Shown piece after piece: positions 47,001-59,444 of a stretch of 64,000 nt of DNA. The stretch spans positions 53,503,359 to 53,567,358 of the forward strand of contig JALIGW010000001.1 of assembly GCA_023053685.1 (NCBI GenBank). Reading direction: 5' to 3'. Within the stretch, counting starts at the first letter, position 1, and every line of letters begins with the position of its first letter. Under the pieces are notes generated by a model. That model was given only the letters and a program-made list of their open reading frames with translations, was not told the origin of the DNA and ran no database searches. The position numbers and the translations under genes were made by a program. Source of the stretch: Diadophis punctatus similis. Taxonomy: Eukaryota > Chordata > Lepidosauria > Squamata > Dipsadidae.

Positions 47001-49234
47001 AAAAAAGGAAAACAGCAACATCCAAAACTCAAAAAATATTGATTTGATGAATTACAGGAAATAAGAGATTTGAAGAGAAGAAGCTGTTCACTACTTTTCT
47101 TTCCAAATCCCCAGAAACTTTGTAATGAGTTGGTGATAGGTTATTTCACTAGTACTGACACTGAACCAAAGTGGAATTTGGGCACACTCAGTCTTTAATG
47201 GGTGCATTCTGGGAGGAAAGAGAAGTAAAAAATATTATTATTATTTTATGTTGGCATCTCTCCAAGTCTGCTGAACAAGAATCTGCTTCTTGTGTGAGGA
47301 TGGAGTTGTTTTGGCTGTACAAGGCTGTATCAGTCTTTGGATAAGAGATTTTGGTTTTCCATGAAATGTTCTAGATTTGCTGTTCTAAAAAAGGATATTA
47401 TTTCAAAAATGAAAGAAAATGCCAACAACACATATTTAGCATGCAAATAGTAAAATTGCCAACATGCAAAAGTTTTAGTAAAAAAAACCGTTCAACCAAG
47501 CAAATAAATAAATAAATCTATTTAGGAAGTGATAGCAATGTGCAATCACAATAACGGGAAGCAAAGGAGAAGCTGTGGTCATCACTCAGTTACTTAAAGC
47601 ACATTGAAGATACAAATATCATTGTGGCTTTTTATTTGTTTCCTCTACTTGACTCATTCTGAGAAATTCCAACAAACTTGTGCAAATCCCAAGTTAAATA
47701 GAAAGACCCAAACTGCTTGCCAATAGCAAAAAAAAAATCTTAAGTACAGTTGCACACTGTGGCAGTGTAATATTGCTGAGATCATAATGTGTAACACCAG
47801 CAAGATCTAACATTGAAAAGAATGATATTTCTTCTCCCTCAAATGCAATACAGAAATAAAAATAAAATGAAATGAAAAAGGAAGTTGATGCTTTCAAGAA
47901 GCAAAGTTGTTGTTCAGAAAATAAACTGCTAAAATAGCAAAATATTTGGAGGTCTGTTTATTTTTTAGGTGGCTGAACAAAGAATTATTTTGACAGGAAC
48001 TGTTTGAATATTTATTGCAAAATTATATCCTTCTGGTTTTTTTCTCCCCTACCGTCAGAATGTTAGCAAACAGCTCAGCAAGCAATTTAGCAGTGAGTGT
48101 GCAATACAGGAACTATTAGAAAGTTTCATGCAATGTTGAAACAACCTAAGTATAAACTTAATGACACTTTTTTGGCACTGCAAAACCAACTGAATATCCC
48201 CCAAAGTGACCTGACTTTGGGAGAAAGCAGGATAATCAAAGCACGCTTGTGGTAATATTTGTCCAGAACCTTTACCAGTTGATTAATATTATGATGATTC
48301 CTTTGGTTTAGTTCAGGTTCCCACATCTCCATCTGAAAAATCTGATGGCCACTAGATGGAAGAACCAGATCCAGAAAACTCTAGCTCTGTTCTGCTGTCT
48401 AGTGGACATCTGGATTTTTTTCAACTGAGATATATATTGTGCCCACTTCAGGTAACTTTTGGCTGATCATTAAAGAGATTTTAAACTTTAAAATTCATTC
48501 AATATCTGTAATACAATTCATTAGATTTTGTTTAATTAAATGTACTGATTACTTGGCTAATACTTAAAACAGAACCATTTCATCTCGTGCTTCACAGAAC
48601 TCCAACATTGGAGCATATACCTAAGTTCAGTTTATAGAGATCAGTCAAGTGCTTTTATTTTCTTACTTTCCTGCCCTCAGACATGTATTTTCAAAAATTT
48701 ATTTCCCTGCTGAAGAAAACTCATCCCTGAGAATTAGACCTGTGGTCTTTAGCAGGATATCCAGGGAGGTATCACAGAATTTGTTTCCTCTTTCTAAAAC
48801 AGACTTCTAATCTTGGATGAAGACATTCACATTTAGAAGTCCCTTCCCTGTCCCTTTAGAAGCCACCAAGCCTGATCTTGTTTCACTGCCAGAACTCCAC
48901 TTTTGGAAATGGGCAAAGGAAGGAAGGCCAAAGCTTCATTATGGGCTTATTGGCAGGAACTGTGGATCCCAAACCATCTCTCTTTCAGGTATGGTCCCAA
49001 ACAGTAGATGAATTGCCTCCCATTGATTTCAAGCAGGCTGTTAAAAATGTCCAAAGGAGCAGTGAAAAAGAAATTATAAGGATTTGTTTCCAGCTGGCAA
49101 GAACCCACTAGGCTTACAACATACCAGAGTTCTCTTGAGCTGGTGCAGATTAGTAGATAATTTAGATAGCAAGGAATGTTTGGCTGGAGGTATCTACATT
49201 CCTTCCTAGCAAGCCTGTCAGCAAAGCTTTAATA
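44010..49234. other. Long interval without recognised repeats; short features only
   Basis: Includes (AG)n at 45062-45080, a candidate conserved block at about 44985-45260 (complex, no repeat hallmark), possible old repeat ends at 46435-46490 and 46830-46870, and a pair of inverted CCACTAGA motifs at 48349 and 48395. The minus frame 46154-46384 has a hydrophobic stretch (LLTAMLLILIVQSLFFL) and two N-x-T/S sites, but I cannot match it to a family. No exon is called. Confidence 0.3.
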
Positions 49235-49365
49235 TAGCGTTTCCCAACTTTGAAAGTTATAAGTTGGGTAGACCAACTCCCACAATTCCCCAGCCAGCAT
49301 GCTAACTAGGGAATTGTGGGAGTTGAAGTCCACACAGCTTAAAGCTGCTAAGTTGAGAAACAATG
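49235..49365. mobile_element. hAT foldback element, diverged
   Basis: Inverted arms GCGTTTCCCAACTTTGAAAG / TTAAGCTGCTAAGTTGAGAAAC and ACCAACTCCCACAATTCCCC / GGGAATTGTGGGAGTTGAAG are the same architecture as the CTCCAACCTTGGC family but with TTTCCCAAC ends. The termini are too worn to define a target duplication. Confidence 0.75.
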
Positions 49366-50638
49366 CCTTAACACAGCTCCCTTTGTCCCTTGGGAGTTCC
49401 TGAATTGGAAAGAACTATTTTCAGAGCTTTGTCAAGAGATTTCCAAGTCACATTTTGCCTCTGAACTGGTCTTGAACATTAAACAAATAAAGTAATGAAA
49501 AGAAAAGGTATATAGATGTTATTTGTCCACATTGTTTAAGAGTTGTTGAAGCATACCTTCAATGATGATGTTATTAGGATAATTGCTACATATACAAATA
49601 AGAATAAAAGTGTAATATTTGTTAACTAAGTCAGAATAAGCAAACTCATGCAATATTTAAATACTTACAGGAATGAAAGGATTAGGGAAAATCAGATGCA
49701 GTATGGTTTGGTTCTGAAAGAATAACTATATTACCGGTAGTTCCTAGAGAACTTAGTTGGTCTCCTAACTAATGAACCATCACCATATGCTAAATAATAA
49801 ATAATAATTTCCACTACAACTTAGAAATAAATAGATGATCAAATGGCATAATGTTATACCTTTGATTTGCTCATTGCTGCACCTCAAATCACTGTTAAAA
49901 TGTTGAAGAGCCAAATGTTGGTAGGAGTTCTTATATGAATATGAGAAAAGCCCTCAGAGTGGATCAGAGTGAAAACTGTTTAGTCCAATAATCTTTTGCT
50001 ACAATGGCTACTCATAGGGAGGACATAAACAGAATTTGCAAGATGTCATTGTAATAGCACTCTCCACTCATATTCTGCAGTAATTGGTATTGACAAAATC
50101 TCTCTCTGTGTCTATCTTGATTAGTAATGAAAAGAAACCTTAAACTTCATGAATATGTCTAATCCTCTTTTACAGGCATTTAAGTTAGCATGAGTCAGTT
50201 CACCATGTGGTAGCAAATTGCCCAAATACTATTGTAGTCAACTTCCCATGTATCCCAACTTTCCCTGAGCTCCACCAAGTCCTGTTGGGCTACCTCATTG
50301 AGACAAAATACCATGGATTTTCAAGAAAACTAACAAATTTGTCATTGAACAAATCTACTCAAAATTCCAACTCAAGGCTTAAATGACCAGGCCTAAATTA
50401 TCCTAATTTGGACCCATAATGCAAAGATATTGCATCTCTAATGCTACTCTCCAAAAATGTTTATAATGCTGGGAAAGATGAAAGATGAAAAGAAAGGGAA
50501 GAAGAAGACTTAGCAGTAAGGTGAAAGGACTTAGTTACAGTAGTGATCAGTACACCATTTGAAGATCTGAAGGATCCTTCTGAAAAAGATTCTAAAGTTG
50601 ACACTGATTGATTGACAGTCAATCACACTATGGACACG
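49366..50638. other. No recognisable feature
   Basis: AT-rich; nothing recognised. Confidence 0.4.
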
Positions 50639-52017
<1,379 letters not shown>

Positions 52018-52080
52018 TCCTCCTCCTCCTCCTCCTCCTCCTCCTCCTCCTCCTCCTCCTCCTCCTCCTCCTCCTCATCC
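52018..52080 (+). repeat. (TCC)n microsatellite
   Basis: About 19 TCC units. On the minus strand they give the poly-Glu frame at 51873-52082, which is an artefact. Confidence 0.97.
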
Positions 52081-52191
52081 ATGCCATAAGAATTAGTTCT
52101 TGTTATGCCATTTATGAATTGTTTAATTTTAAATAATTACATGAAACTTATTTGATAACACCAGTATTGAATATTTTGCACTGCCACCTAC

Positions 52192-52629
52192 AGGGTTAGG
52201 GTTATGCTGGAGAGAGTCTTTATTCCAGCGGTTCGAGTCCTAGCACCACATGGCAGAGTGAGATCCCATCATTTGCCTCAGCTCTTGCCCACCTAGCGAT
52301 GGGCATGTGAGCTACATGTGAGCAGATAAATAGGCACCACTTTGGTGGGAGATGTGGAGGCATTTCATGTGGATGGTTGGACCCCTAATGGTGCTGGACC
52401 TGCCTGGATGCAATGCCTGACCGCGAGGTGACATTGGTGGTAAGAGAAGCCCCTGGATAACACACAGGATACCACTCATCTTTCTGGTGTGGAGCTACTT
52501 TGTATCATGTGGTGCATCATGGATAATCATGTAAGTTTAAACTAAATGGACTAGCACTTTTTGGCAGCCAAATAACAACTCTGTACCAACACTGCAGTCT
52601 CCTAACTAATGAACCCTAACCCTAACCCT
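52192..52629. repeat. tRNA-promoter-like segment bracketed by inverted telomeric repeats
   Basis: AGGGTTAGGGTTAT at 52192-52205 and CCCTAACCCTAACCCT at 52614-52629 are inverted two-unit telomere-type repeats. Between them a perfect B-box GGTTCGAGTCC lies at 52230-52240, and AGCAGATAAATAGGCACCAC TTTGGTGGGA resembles a tRNA-derived SINE body known from several vertebrates. It could be an old SINE or a foldback element. The telomeric motif may be chance at this length. Confidence 0.4.
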
Positions 52630-53348
52630 CATCAGATGGCCGATTCAGTTAAGGGGGTACATCTTCATCTTGACAGCCATTCCCACTCAATTTAGGAAGT
52701 CTGTAGTAAACACACATATGGAAGGTCTTGTTTTAATAATGCCTCAATATGGTTTCTGTAATTATGAAATTCAAGCAAAAAAAAAAAGGTGGGGAGTTTG
52801 AAATCAAACGATTCCATTTCAAAAAGGTTTGAATTGAAATGATTCAGGTTTAGATTTGGTAAGCTCTCCACAGTGCAAAATGCTAAAGAAAATGACATTT
52901 TGATAAAGTTTGCAACTAGCCTACAGTTTTTGTGTTCCTGTGAAAAGGATGTTAGCAGCAATACTCTTGCTAAACAGAATTTCCACGATAAGGCTGGGGA
53001 AATTTCGTAATGTATGCAGAAGTGGTGGAGAACCTCTCTCCTCATCAGATTGGAAAGAGATAGCTGACTCATTCATAATCGTATGGGCCAAAATAGCACG
53101 ATCCGGTGAGCTTCTATCTTTATTCTGTGAATTGGGAATTGGGAAGAAACCAATTCTTTTGTAGTGATTGCTGAGCATACAAAATTGCCTACCATTGTTC
53201 TGTTTATTTATTATTATTATTATTTACACAACACTAAAAGATGCTTATCGGTCTTTACCACGAGCAGCTGTGGGACACTCTGATAATTGCATGATTCACC
53301 TTGTACCTGCTTACAGGCAAAGACTTAAAACCACAAAACCAACAATTA
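52630..53348. other. No recognisable feature
   Basis: Overlapping short frames on both strands (52692-53072, 52910-53178) without motifs. The sequence is somewhat more complex than its neighbours. Confidence 0.35.
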
Positions 53349-54111
53349 AATAGAATAGAATAGAATAATTTATTGGCCAAGTGTGATTGGACACACAAGG
53401 AATTTGTCTTTGGTGCATATGCTCTCAGTGTACATAAAAGAAAAGATACATTTGTCAAGAATCATGAGGTACAACACATTGTCATAGGGTACAAATAAGC
53501 AATCAGGAAACAATCAATATTAATATAAATCGTAAGGATACAAGCAACAAGTTACATATAGTCATAAGTGGGAGGAGATGGGTGATAGGAATGATGAGAA
53601 GACTAATAGTAATAGTAATGCAGCCTTAGTGAATAGTTTGACAGTGGTGAGGGAATTATTTGTTTAGCAGAGTGATGGCGTTCGGGGAAAAAATGTTCTT
53701 GTGTCTAGTTGTCTTGGTGTGCAGTGCTCTATAGCATTGTTTTGAGGATAGGAGTTGAAACAATTTATGTCCAGGATGTGAGGGGTCAGTAAATATTTTC
53801 ACGACCCTCTTTTTGACTCATGCAGTATATAGGTCCTCAATGGAAGGCAGGTTGGCAGTAATCATTTTTTCTGCAGTTCTGATTATCCTTTGAAGTCTGT
53901 GTCTGTCTTGTTGGGTTGCAGAACCGAACCAGACAGTGCAGATGACAGACTCAATAATTCCTCTGTAGAACTGTATCAGCAGCTCCTTGGGCAGTTTGAG
54001 CTTCCTGAGTTGGCGCAGAAAGAACATTCTTTGTTGTGCTTTTTTGATGATGTTTTTGATGTTAGGTGACCATTTTAGGTCTTGAGATATGAAATTTGAA
54101 GGTCTCTACTA
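53349..54111 (-). mobile_element. L2/CR1-superclade LINE, C-terminus and 3' UTR, with (AATAG)n tail
   Basis: The minus strand encodes, at 54027-53818, FFLRQLRKLKLPKELLIQFY, then IIESVICTVWFGSATQQDRH and RIIRTAEKMITANLPSIEDL, the region after the reverse transcriptase. The UTR follows (GTACACTGAGAGCATATGCA, CAATCACACTTGGCCAATAA) and ends in TTCTATTCTATTCTA, i.e. AATAG units at 53349-53368 on the plus strand. It is 5'-truncated at about 54111, where a second copy starts head-to-head. Confidence 0.88.
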
Positions 54112-54267
54112 AATCAGTGTAGACTTGGACTGAGGTGGCAAAGTTAAAGCTACAGGCTTGCTTTGACTGCACTGATTGGAATATTTTTGAAGATACCTCT
54201 GCAGACCTGGATGAACTCACAGATACTGTAACATCATATGTCAGCTTCTGTGAAGACCTATGTGTAC

Positions 54268-54500
54268 CAGAGGTGGGTTCCTGCCGGAGGTGCCCGGTGC
54301 ACAGCTCCGGTAGGGAGCGGCAGATTGCGCAACCGCTCCGGAGCCCTCTCTGCCGGTCCATCGCACGCGTCGCCATTTTTTCCTGTGAATTTTTCACCGA
54401 TTTTGCTTCTGCGCATGCGTGGAAGCAAAATCGCGCCAAAATCTCGTGAGAGGACGTGTGCACATGTGCGAGATTTTGGCGAGATTTTGCTTCTGCATAC
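54268..54500. mobile_element. hAT MITE, CAGGGGTGGGTTC family, right end lost
   Basis: The left terminus CAGAGGTGGGTTCCTGCCGG is at 54268, preceded by ATGTGTAC. A central GCTTCTGCGCATGCGTGGAAGC hairpin follows, with longer inverted arms of AAAATCTCG/CGAGATTTT type. No right terminus or second ATGTGTAC is found before LINE sequence resumes, so a deletion probably removed the MITE end together with adjacent LINE sequence. Confidence 0.75.
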
Positions 54501-54540
54501 CCCATACCATTCAGTTCACAAACCCTAGTGATCACAGAAA

Positions 54541-55800
54541 AGGAATTGCAAGACCTATTTCACAGATAAAAGCCAGGAAAAGCTCCAGGCCCAGACAAGA
54601 TAACTCCTTCTTACTTAAAAGTCTGTGCTGACCAATTGGCCCCCATCTTCACCTGAATCTTCAATAAATCGCTAGAGATGTGCTATGTTCCTTCTTGCTT
54701 CAAACACTCTACTATCATCCCAGTGCCGAAGAAGCCCACCATCAATGAACTGAACAATTACAGACCAGTTGCTCTAACATCTGTAGTTATGAAAACCTTT
54801 GAAAGGCTAGTGCTGTCCCACTTGAAAACCATCACGGATCCACTGTTAGACCCCCTGCAATTTGCATACTGATCAACAGATGATGCTGTTAATATGGCTC
54901 TGCACTACATCCTACAACATCTTGAATCTCCAAAGACCTACGCAAGGGTCCTCTTTGTAGACTTTAGTTCAGCATTCAATACTATCATTCCAGACGCTCT
55001 TCTAACTAAGCTAAACCAGCTAGCGGCACTTGAACACACTTGTAAGTGGATCATAAGCTTCCTAACAAACAGGAAGCAGCAGGTGAAGCTAAGCAGAATC
55101 ACATCAGATACCTGTACAATTAGCACAGCCCCCTCCCCACGCTGTGTGCTCTCTCCACTTCTCTTCTCTCTATATACCAATTACTGCAACTCTAATGATC
55201 CATCTGTTAAACTACTGAAGTTTGCAGATGACACAACAGTGATCGATTCAAGACAATGATGAATCTGCATACAGACAGGAGGCTGAACAACTAACTTTGT
55301 GGTGCGACTGGAACAATCTGGAACTGAACATACTCAAAACCGTAGAAATGGTGGTAGACTTTAGGAGAAACCCTCCCATACTTCCACCTCTTACAATACT
55401 AGACAACACAGTATCAACAGTAGACCTTCACATTTCTAGGTTTTACCATATCGCAAGATCTAAAATGGACACCTAATATCAAAAACATCATCAAAAAGCA
55501 CAACAAAGAATGTTCTTTCTGCGCCAACTCAGATAGCTCAAACTGCCCAAGGAGCTGCTACTACAGTTCTACAGAGGAATTATTGAGTCTGTCATCTGCA
55601 CCTCTATAACTGTTTGGTTCTGCAACCCAACAAGACAGATACAGACTTCAGAGGATAATTAGAACTGCAGAAAAAACAGTCGCTACTAACCTGCCTTCCA
55701 TTGAGGACCTGTATGCTGCACGAGTCAAAAAGAGGACTGTGAAAATATTTACAGACCCCTCACATCCTGGACATAAACTGTTTCAACTCCTACCCTCAAA
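54541..55800 (+). pseudogene. Reverse transcriptase (LINE ORF2), disrupted
   Basis: This is the RT and post-RT part of the LINE above. Visible landmarks are a frameshifted KxRKxPGPDKITP region at about 54570-54605; [20 protein letters not shown] and [10 protein letters not shown] in the frame 54678-54872; catalytic aspartate in VDFSSAFNTI (about 54957-54986); CVLSPLLFSLYTN at about 55143-55181; and the FADD active-site box at 55221-55232. The enzyme would nick and reverse transcribe its own RNA at the target. It is dead: stop codons follow QFAY (54870) and DSRQ (about 55257), at least two frameshifts are present, and the conserved PQG motif reads SPR. Confidence 0.85.
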
Positions 55801-56187
55801 ACGACGCTATTGAGCACTGCACACCAGAACAACTAGACACAAGAATAGTTTTTTCCCTGAATACCATCACTCTGCTAAACAAATAATTCCCTCAACACTG
55901 TTAAACTATTTGCTAAGTCTGCACTACTATTAATCTTCTCATTGTTCCCATCACCCATCTCCTCCCACTAATGACTGTATGACTGTAACTTTGTTGCTTG
56001 TATCCTTACAATTTATATTGACTGGTTCCTAATATGATTTGATTGCTTATTTGTACCTGGACTATCATTAAGTGTTGTAACTTATGATTCTTGACGAATG
56101 TATCTTTTCTTTTATGTACACTGAGAGCATATGCACCAAGACAAATTCCTTGTGTGTCCAATCACACTTGGCCAATTTAAAAAAAAA

Positions 56188-58565
56188 TCTATTTATTGGA
56201 GCAGAATTAAATTGGAAGAAATCTGAATCTTGTATCCCAATTAGTTTACAGATCAAAACTGCCATTGCATTTAAAGTCCTTCAGAAAGATGGTCAATAAG
56301 AATGAATGAAACCTCTTAGCTCTCCAAGAAAACTTTTCCTTTTATGCCGCAAGGGCCTCTAGTGGATCACTAGCAACTGACAGATATTTCAATCCGTTCC
56401 CCATCACAGCAAACTGCCAGCTCCAGCTGTCTTTGACATTAGTGCTAGAGCTTGATGGGCATGGGGCCTTGCTCTTGGACTCAGCAAAGGAGGCCTACCA
56501 TTTTTACTGAATTCTCTTTTTAGTCTGTTGATTTATTGTCCCTTTTGATCTCTTATTGATCCATTTTCCCCTCTCGTTTGCTCACAGGACACCCCAGGAT
56601 CTATCTTTTTGTAATATATTTTGTTTATTATTTCCTTAGGAATAAAGGAAGGAACACAAACCAAACCTATGCACTTGTTATATTTAATACACAGAAAAAA
56701 CTTCAGAGGGATTGGAGGGGTCAGGAAAAAAACCACAGCCCCTGCTCTCACATATCCCAGATGGAGTTTACATTAGCAATTGACTATATCAAAAGAGGAC
56801 AAAATATTATTTTGGAAATACAACTGCTATTTTATTAACAGCTGCTTCCCTTTGACTTCTGCATAGCATTTCCCCCATTTCTACAAGAAATGAATAGAAG
56901 TAAAGAATAGAGGCTTGGATACAATTGGAGATAGCTGAATAACATTCAAGATGCTTCCATGTGGTCATGTGTGCGTGCATTGATTCTAACCCCCCCCCCC
57001 AATCGGCGTATCAGATCTGCTGAAGGCACGGAGTTCCAAAGAAATGCAAGGTGAACTTCTATGTCGTAAAGTGGACATCTTTCATTTGCAGCCCATGTCA
57101 TCTGCTTGAAAGTAAGCAGAAGCAGAAAAGAACAATATGGCTAGAATCCTGCAACTAGCTTCAATATGAAATAGACAGCAGTTAAGTGCATATAGCCATA
57201 TCAACAGGAAGCACTGAACTGCATATGAAAGAGGCTTTCCTTTGATCTTCCTATCTCAGCACTATGCTATGGCCTACATCAGTGCGTGATATGATAAGAG
57301 CTACTCTGTTAGATTAGAAGAACCCTTCCTCAATGGGTCAGGGCTAGACCAGATGGGCTTCAGTGTTTGAGATCTATAATTTTGTTCTTAATAACTTGGA
57401 AGTAATGTTTCTTCCTGAGGCCACAATCTCAGGTATACTTATTGCTTAGATGAATCCAGGAGACTTTCTTATTGGTACATATGCCTATGCACAAGGTGGA
57501 CACATATCATATATGTGAAGTTCTGGTTTTCAGAACAGCTGGTCTTCAGGATCTGGTTTGGAAATCATTCTTTTTAAATGAAATTGTGTGCCAAAATGAA
57601 ATCTTTTAGAGAATAAACTATTTCCCCTTCGGGCAAATAGGAAGACACAAAGTTGTTATCTCCAACTTAGTTTTTCCCTTCAACTTCAGAGCTTTAGAAG
57701 AGATATCAACCCATTTCCTTTATTTCAACTTCCATCTCTTTATGTGAAGAAAATCCTAAAACTATAAAGTTTACACAGTCATTTCAATGAAACAAGATAC
57801 AGAAGACTATCTCTGCTGTAGACAGAGTATGAGTTTTCTGTTGAGATAACTGGACTTTCAACTCCATTCTTTTCCGTCCGAAGATCATGTCAGCAACATA
57901 TGGAGATCTACTGCAGTGAGCTTACTATGCTGCCATATTTTTTAATAGGACCATAGCTTTTCTCTGGGTCTCAATTTAAGTCATGCTCAAAATTAGCTCT
58001 AGAACTGGACTACACTATATTTTCTGTAGGTTTAAAATCTATCTATCATCTTCCATTTTTTCTTTTTCTCAGCATTGCTCATATAAATACACCTTTTATA
58101 CCCTACCACAAGCGGCCTTGATATAGTTTTCTGCATGATTGCACCATGATTTCAGTCATACAGAAAACTATATCAAGACCCTTTTTACAGATGTGCTCCT
58201 GTACGTTAGTAACACATGGTATAAAAAGAGACCTGGAGTAATTATAAAATTGTATCAAGATTGCCTTTTTGATCACCTGAAAATTAGGGATGTTTGAGAT
58301 ATGTCATCTTTGTGAATTGATCTGATTTGTACCACCATGACAAATAAGACCTTTTAGAAATGCATATTGTGTGATTAAAAATGATTTTAAAACTTAGTTT
58401 TAATTTTTCAGGGTTGCCTCCAGATTAACAGAAAATCAGGATAGACCCTACAGTATTTATAAGGAAGACTGATTCCTTGTTATGCTATACCTATGTAGAA
58501 GAACTTAAATGTGAAGTGTAGGTACCACTGTCTAATATCTTGATAAGAACTTCTCTTGTAATACT
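56188..58565. other. No recognisable feature; C-run at about 56991
   Basis: Single-copy-looking. At about 58115-58180 a near-palindrome (CTTGATATAGTTTTCTGCAT against ACAGAAAACTATATCAAG) makes a 20-bp stem around a 27-base loop. Nothing else is recognised. Confidence 0.4.
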
Positions 58566-58735
58566 GCATCCAGTTTTCTTTGCCATGGTATAAAAAAGAT
58601 GTTGAGACTCTAGAAAGGGTGTAGAGAAGAGCACCAAAGATGATTAAGGAGCTGAAGGCTAAAACATATGAAGAACGGTTGCAGGAATGAAGGGAAGGGC
58701 CAGGGATGACATGATAGCAGTGTTCAAAATAAATG
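58566..58735 (+). mobile_element. LINE ORF2 C-terminal remnant
   Basis: One plus frame reads YCIQFSLPWYKKDVETLERV, stop, RRAPKMIKELKAKTYEERLQ. The LERVQRRATKMI...YEERL pattern is the post-RT region of CR1/L2-type LINE proteins. One in-frame stop replaces the expected Q. A CR1 3' tail in the opposite orientation follows directly. Confidence 0.6.
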
Positions 58736-58747
58736 TTTATTTCTGTC

Positions 58748-58930
58748 ACTAATTTATTTATTTTTTTATTTTTTTAATTTATTTATTTTTGTCAAGTACC
58801 TGTCAATATACATAGTACCTGTCAATATACATAGATATAACATTGTTTATATACATAAGATGGGTACTGATAAGAGGGAACATTAGGACAGGGACGGTAG
58901 GCACGCTGGTGCACTTATGCACGCCCCTAT
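58748..58930 (-). mobile_element. CR1-type LINE 3' end
   Basis: Same UTR as at 19.1-19.25 kb in the same orientation: AAATTTATTTATTTTTGTCA, a duplicated TACCTGTCAATATACATAG, ATAAGATGGGTACTGATAAG and AGGACAGGGACGGTAGGCAC. Only the last about 180 bases are present. Confidence 0.82.
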
Positions 58931-59191
58931 TCCTAATTGGAAGAACAGGCCAGTGTATGGTCAATACATGAAGGTTATAGAAGGAAAAGCTTATTAAAAA
59001 TAATATGGAGATGGTTAAGATCAAGACAAAATAGAAAGAAACTGAAGACTTTATTTTAGAGGTTCAAGAATAAACTTTGCCAACTAATTGCAGGAAAGAG
59101 AAAATGTTGCAAAAAATGCCTTTGTAATGAAAAGGATAAAACAGTTAACCATTCAATCAGCGGCTGCAGCAAAATTTCACAAAGACTCTAT
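58931..59191. other. No recognisable feature
   Basis: Nothing recognised. Confidence 0.4.
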
Positions 59192-59444
59192 ATTTATTAT
59201 TTTTATTTTATTAGTGACATTTATATACCGCCTCACAGTGCAAGCACTCTCTAAGCAGTTTATACCAGTAAGCAATGTATATTTACATTGCCCCCAACAA
59301 TCTGGGTCCTCATTTTACCTACCTCGGAAGGATGGAAGGCTGAGTCAACCCTGAGCCGGTGAGATCTGAACCGCTGATCTGCAGATCACAGTCTGCTAAA
59401 GTGGCCTGCAGTACCCCATTCTAACCGCTGCGCCATCTCGGCTC
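59192..59444 (-). mobile_element. Sauria-related SINE with a different tail
   Basis: The head and middle (TAACCGCTGCGCCATCTCGG, CCTCGGAAGGATGGAAGGCT, CCCCCAACAATCTGGGTCCT) match the other SINEs, but the 3' end is ATTTTATTTTATTAGTGACA TTTATATACCGCCTCACAGT instead of the AGCAATAGC tail. This points to a subfamily or a recombinant. Confidence 0.8.

Larger units (their letters stand above)
54112..56187 (+). mobile_element. L2/CR1-superclade LINE, internally deleted copy
   Basis: Same family as the preceding minus-strand copy. It starts in the linker before the RT (AKLKLQACFDCTDWNIFEDT, 54138 on), is broken at 54268 by a MITE, resumes at about 54525 with RT sequence, and runs through the C-terminal domain (about 55480-55740) to a UTR ending ATCACACTTGGCCAATTTAA at about 56180. 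Roughly 150 codons of linker are missing across the MITE site compared with relatives I remember. An AATAG tail is not present. Confidence 0.85.

Noticed and set aside
52614..52629. True interstitial telomere
   Set aside because: Only about 2.5 repeat units, too short to claim a fusion point; kept as a curiosity because of the inverted partner.
54062..54535. 157-codon minus-strand frame
   Set aside because: Antisense to the LINE linker and MITE, and it crosses element boundaries.
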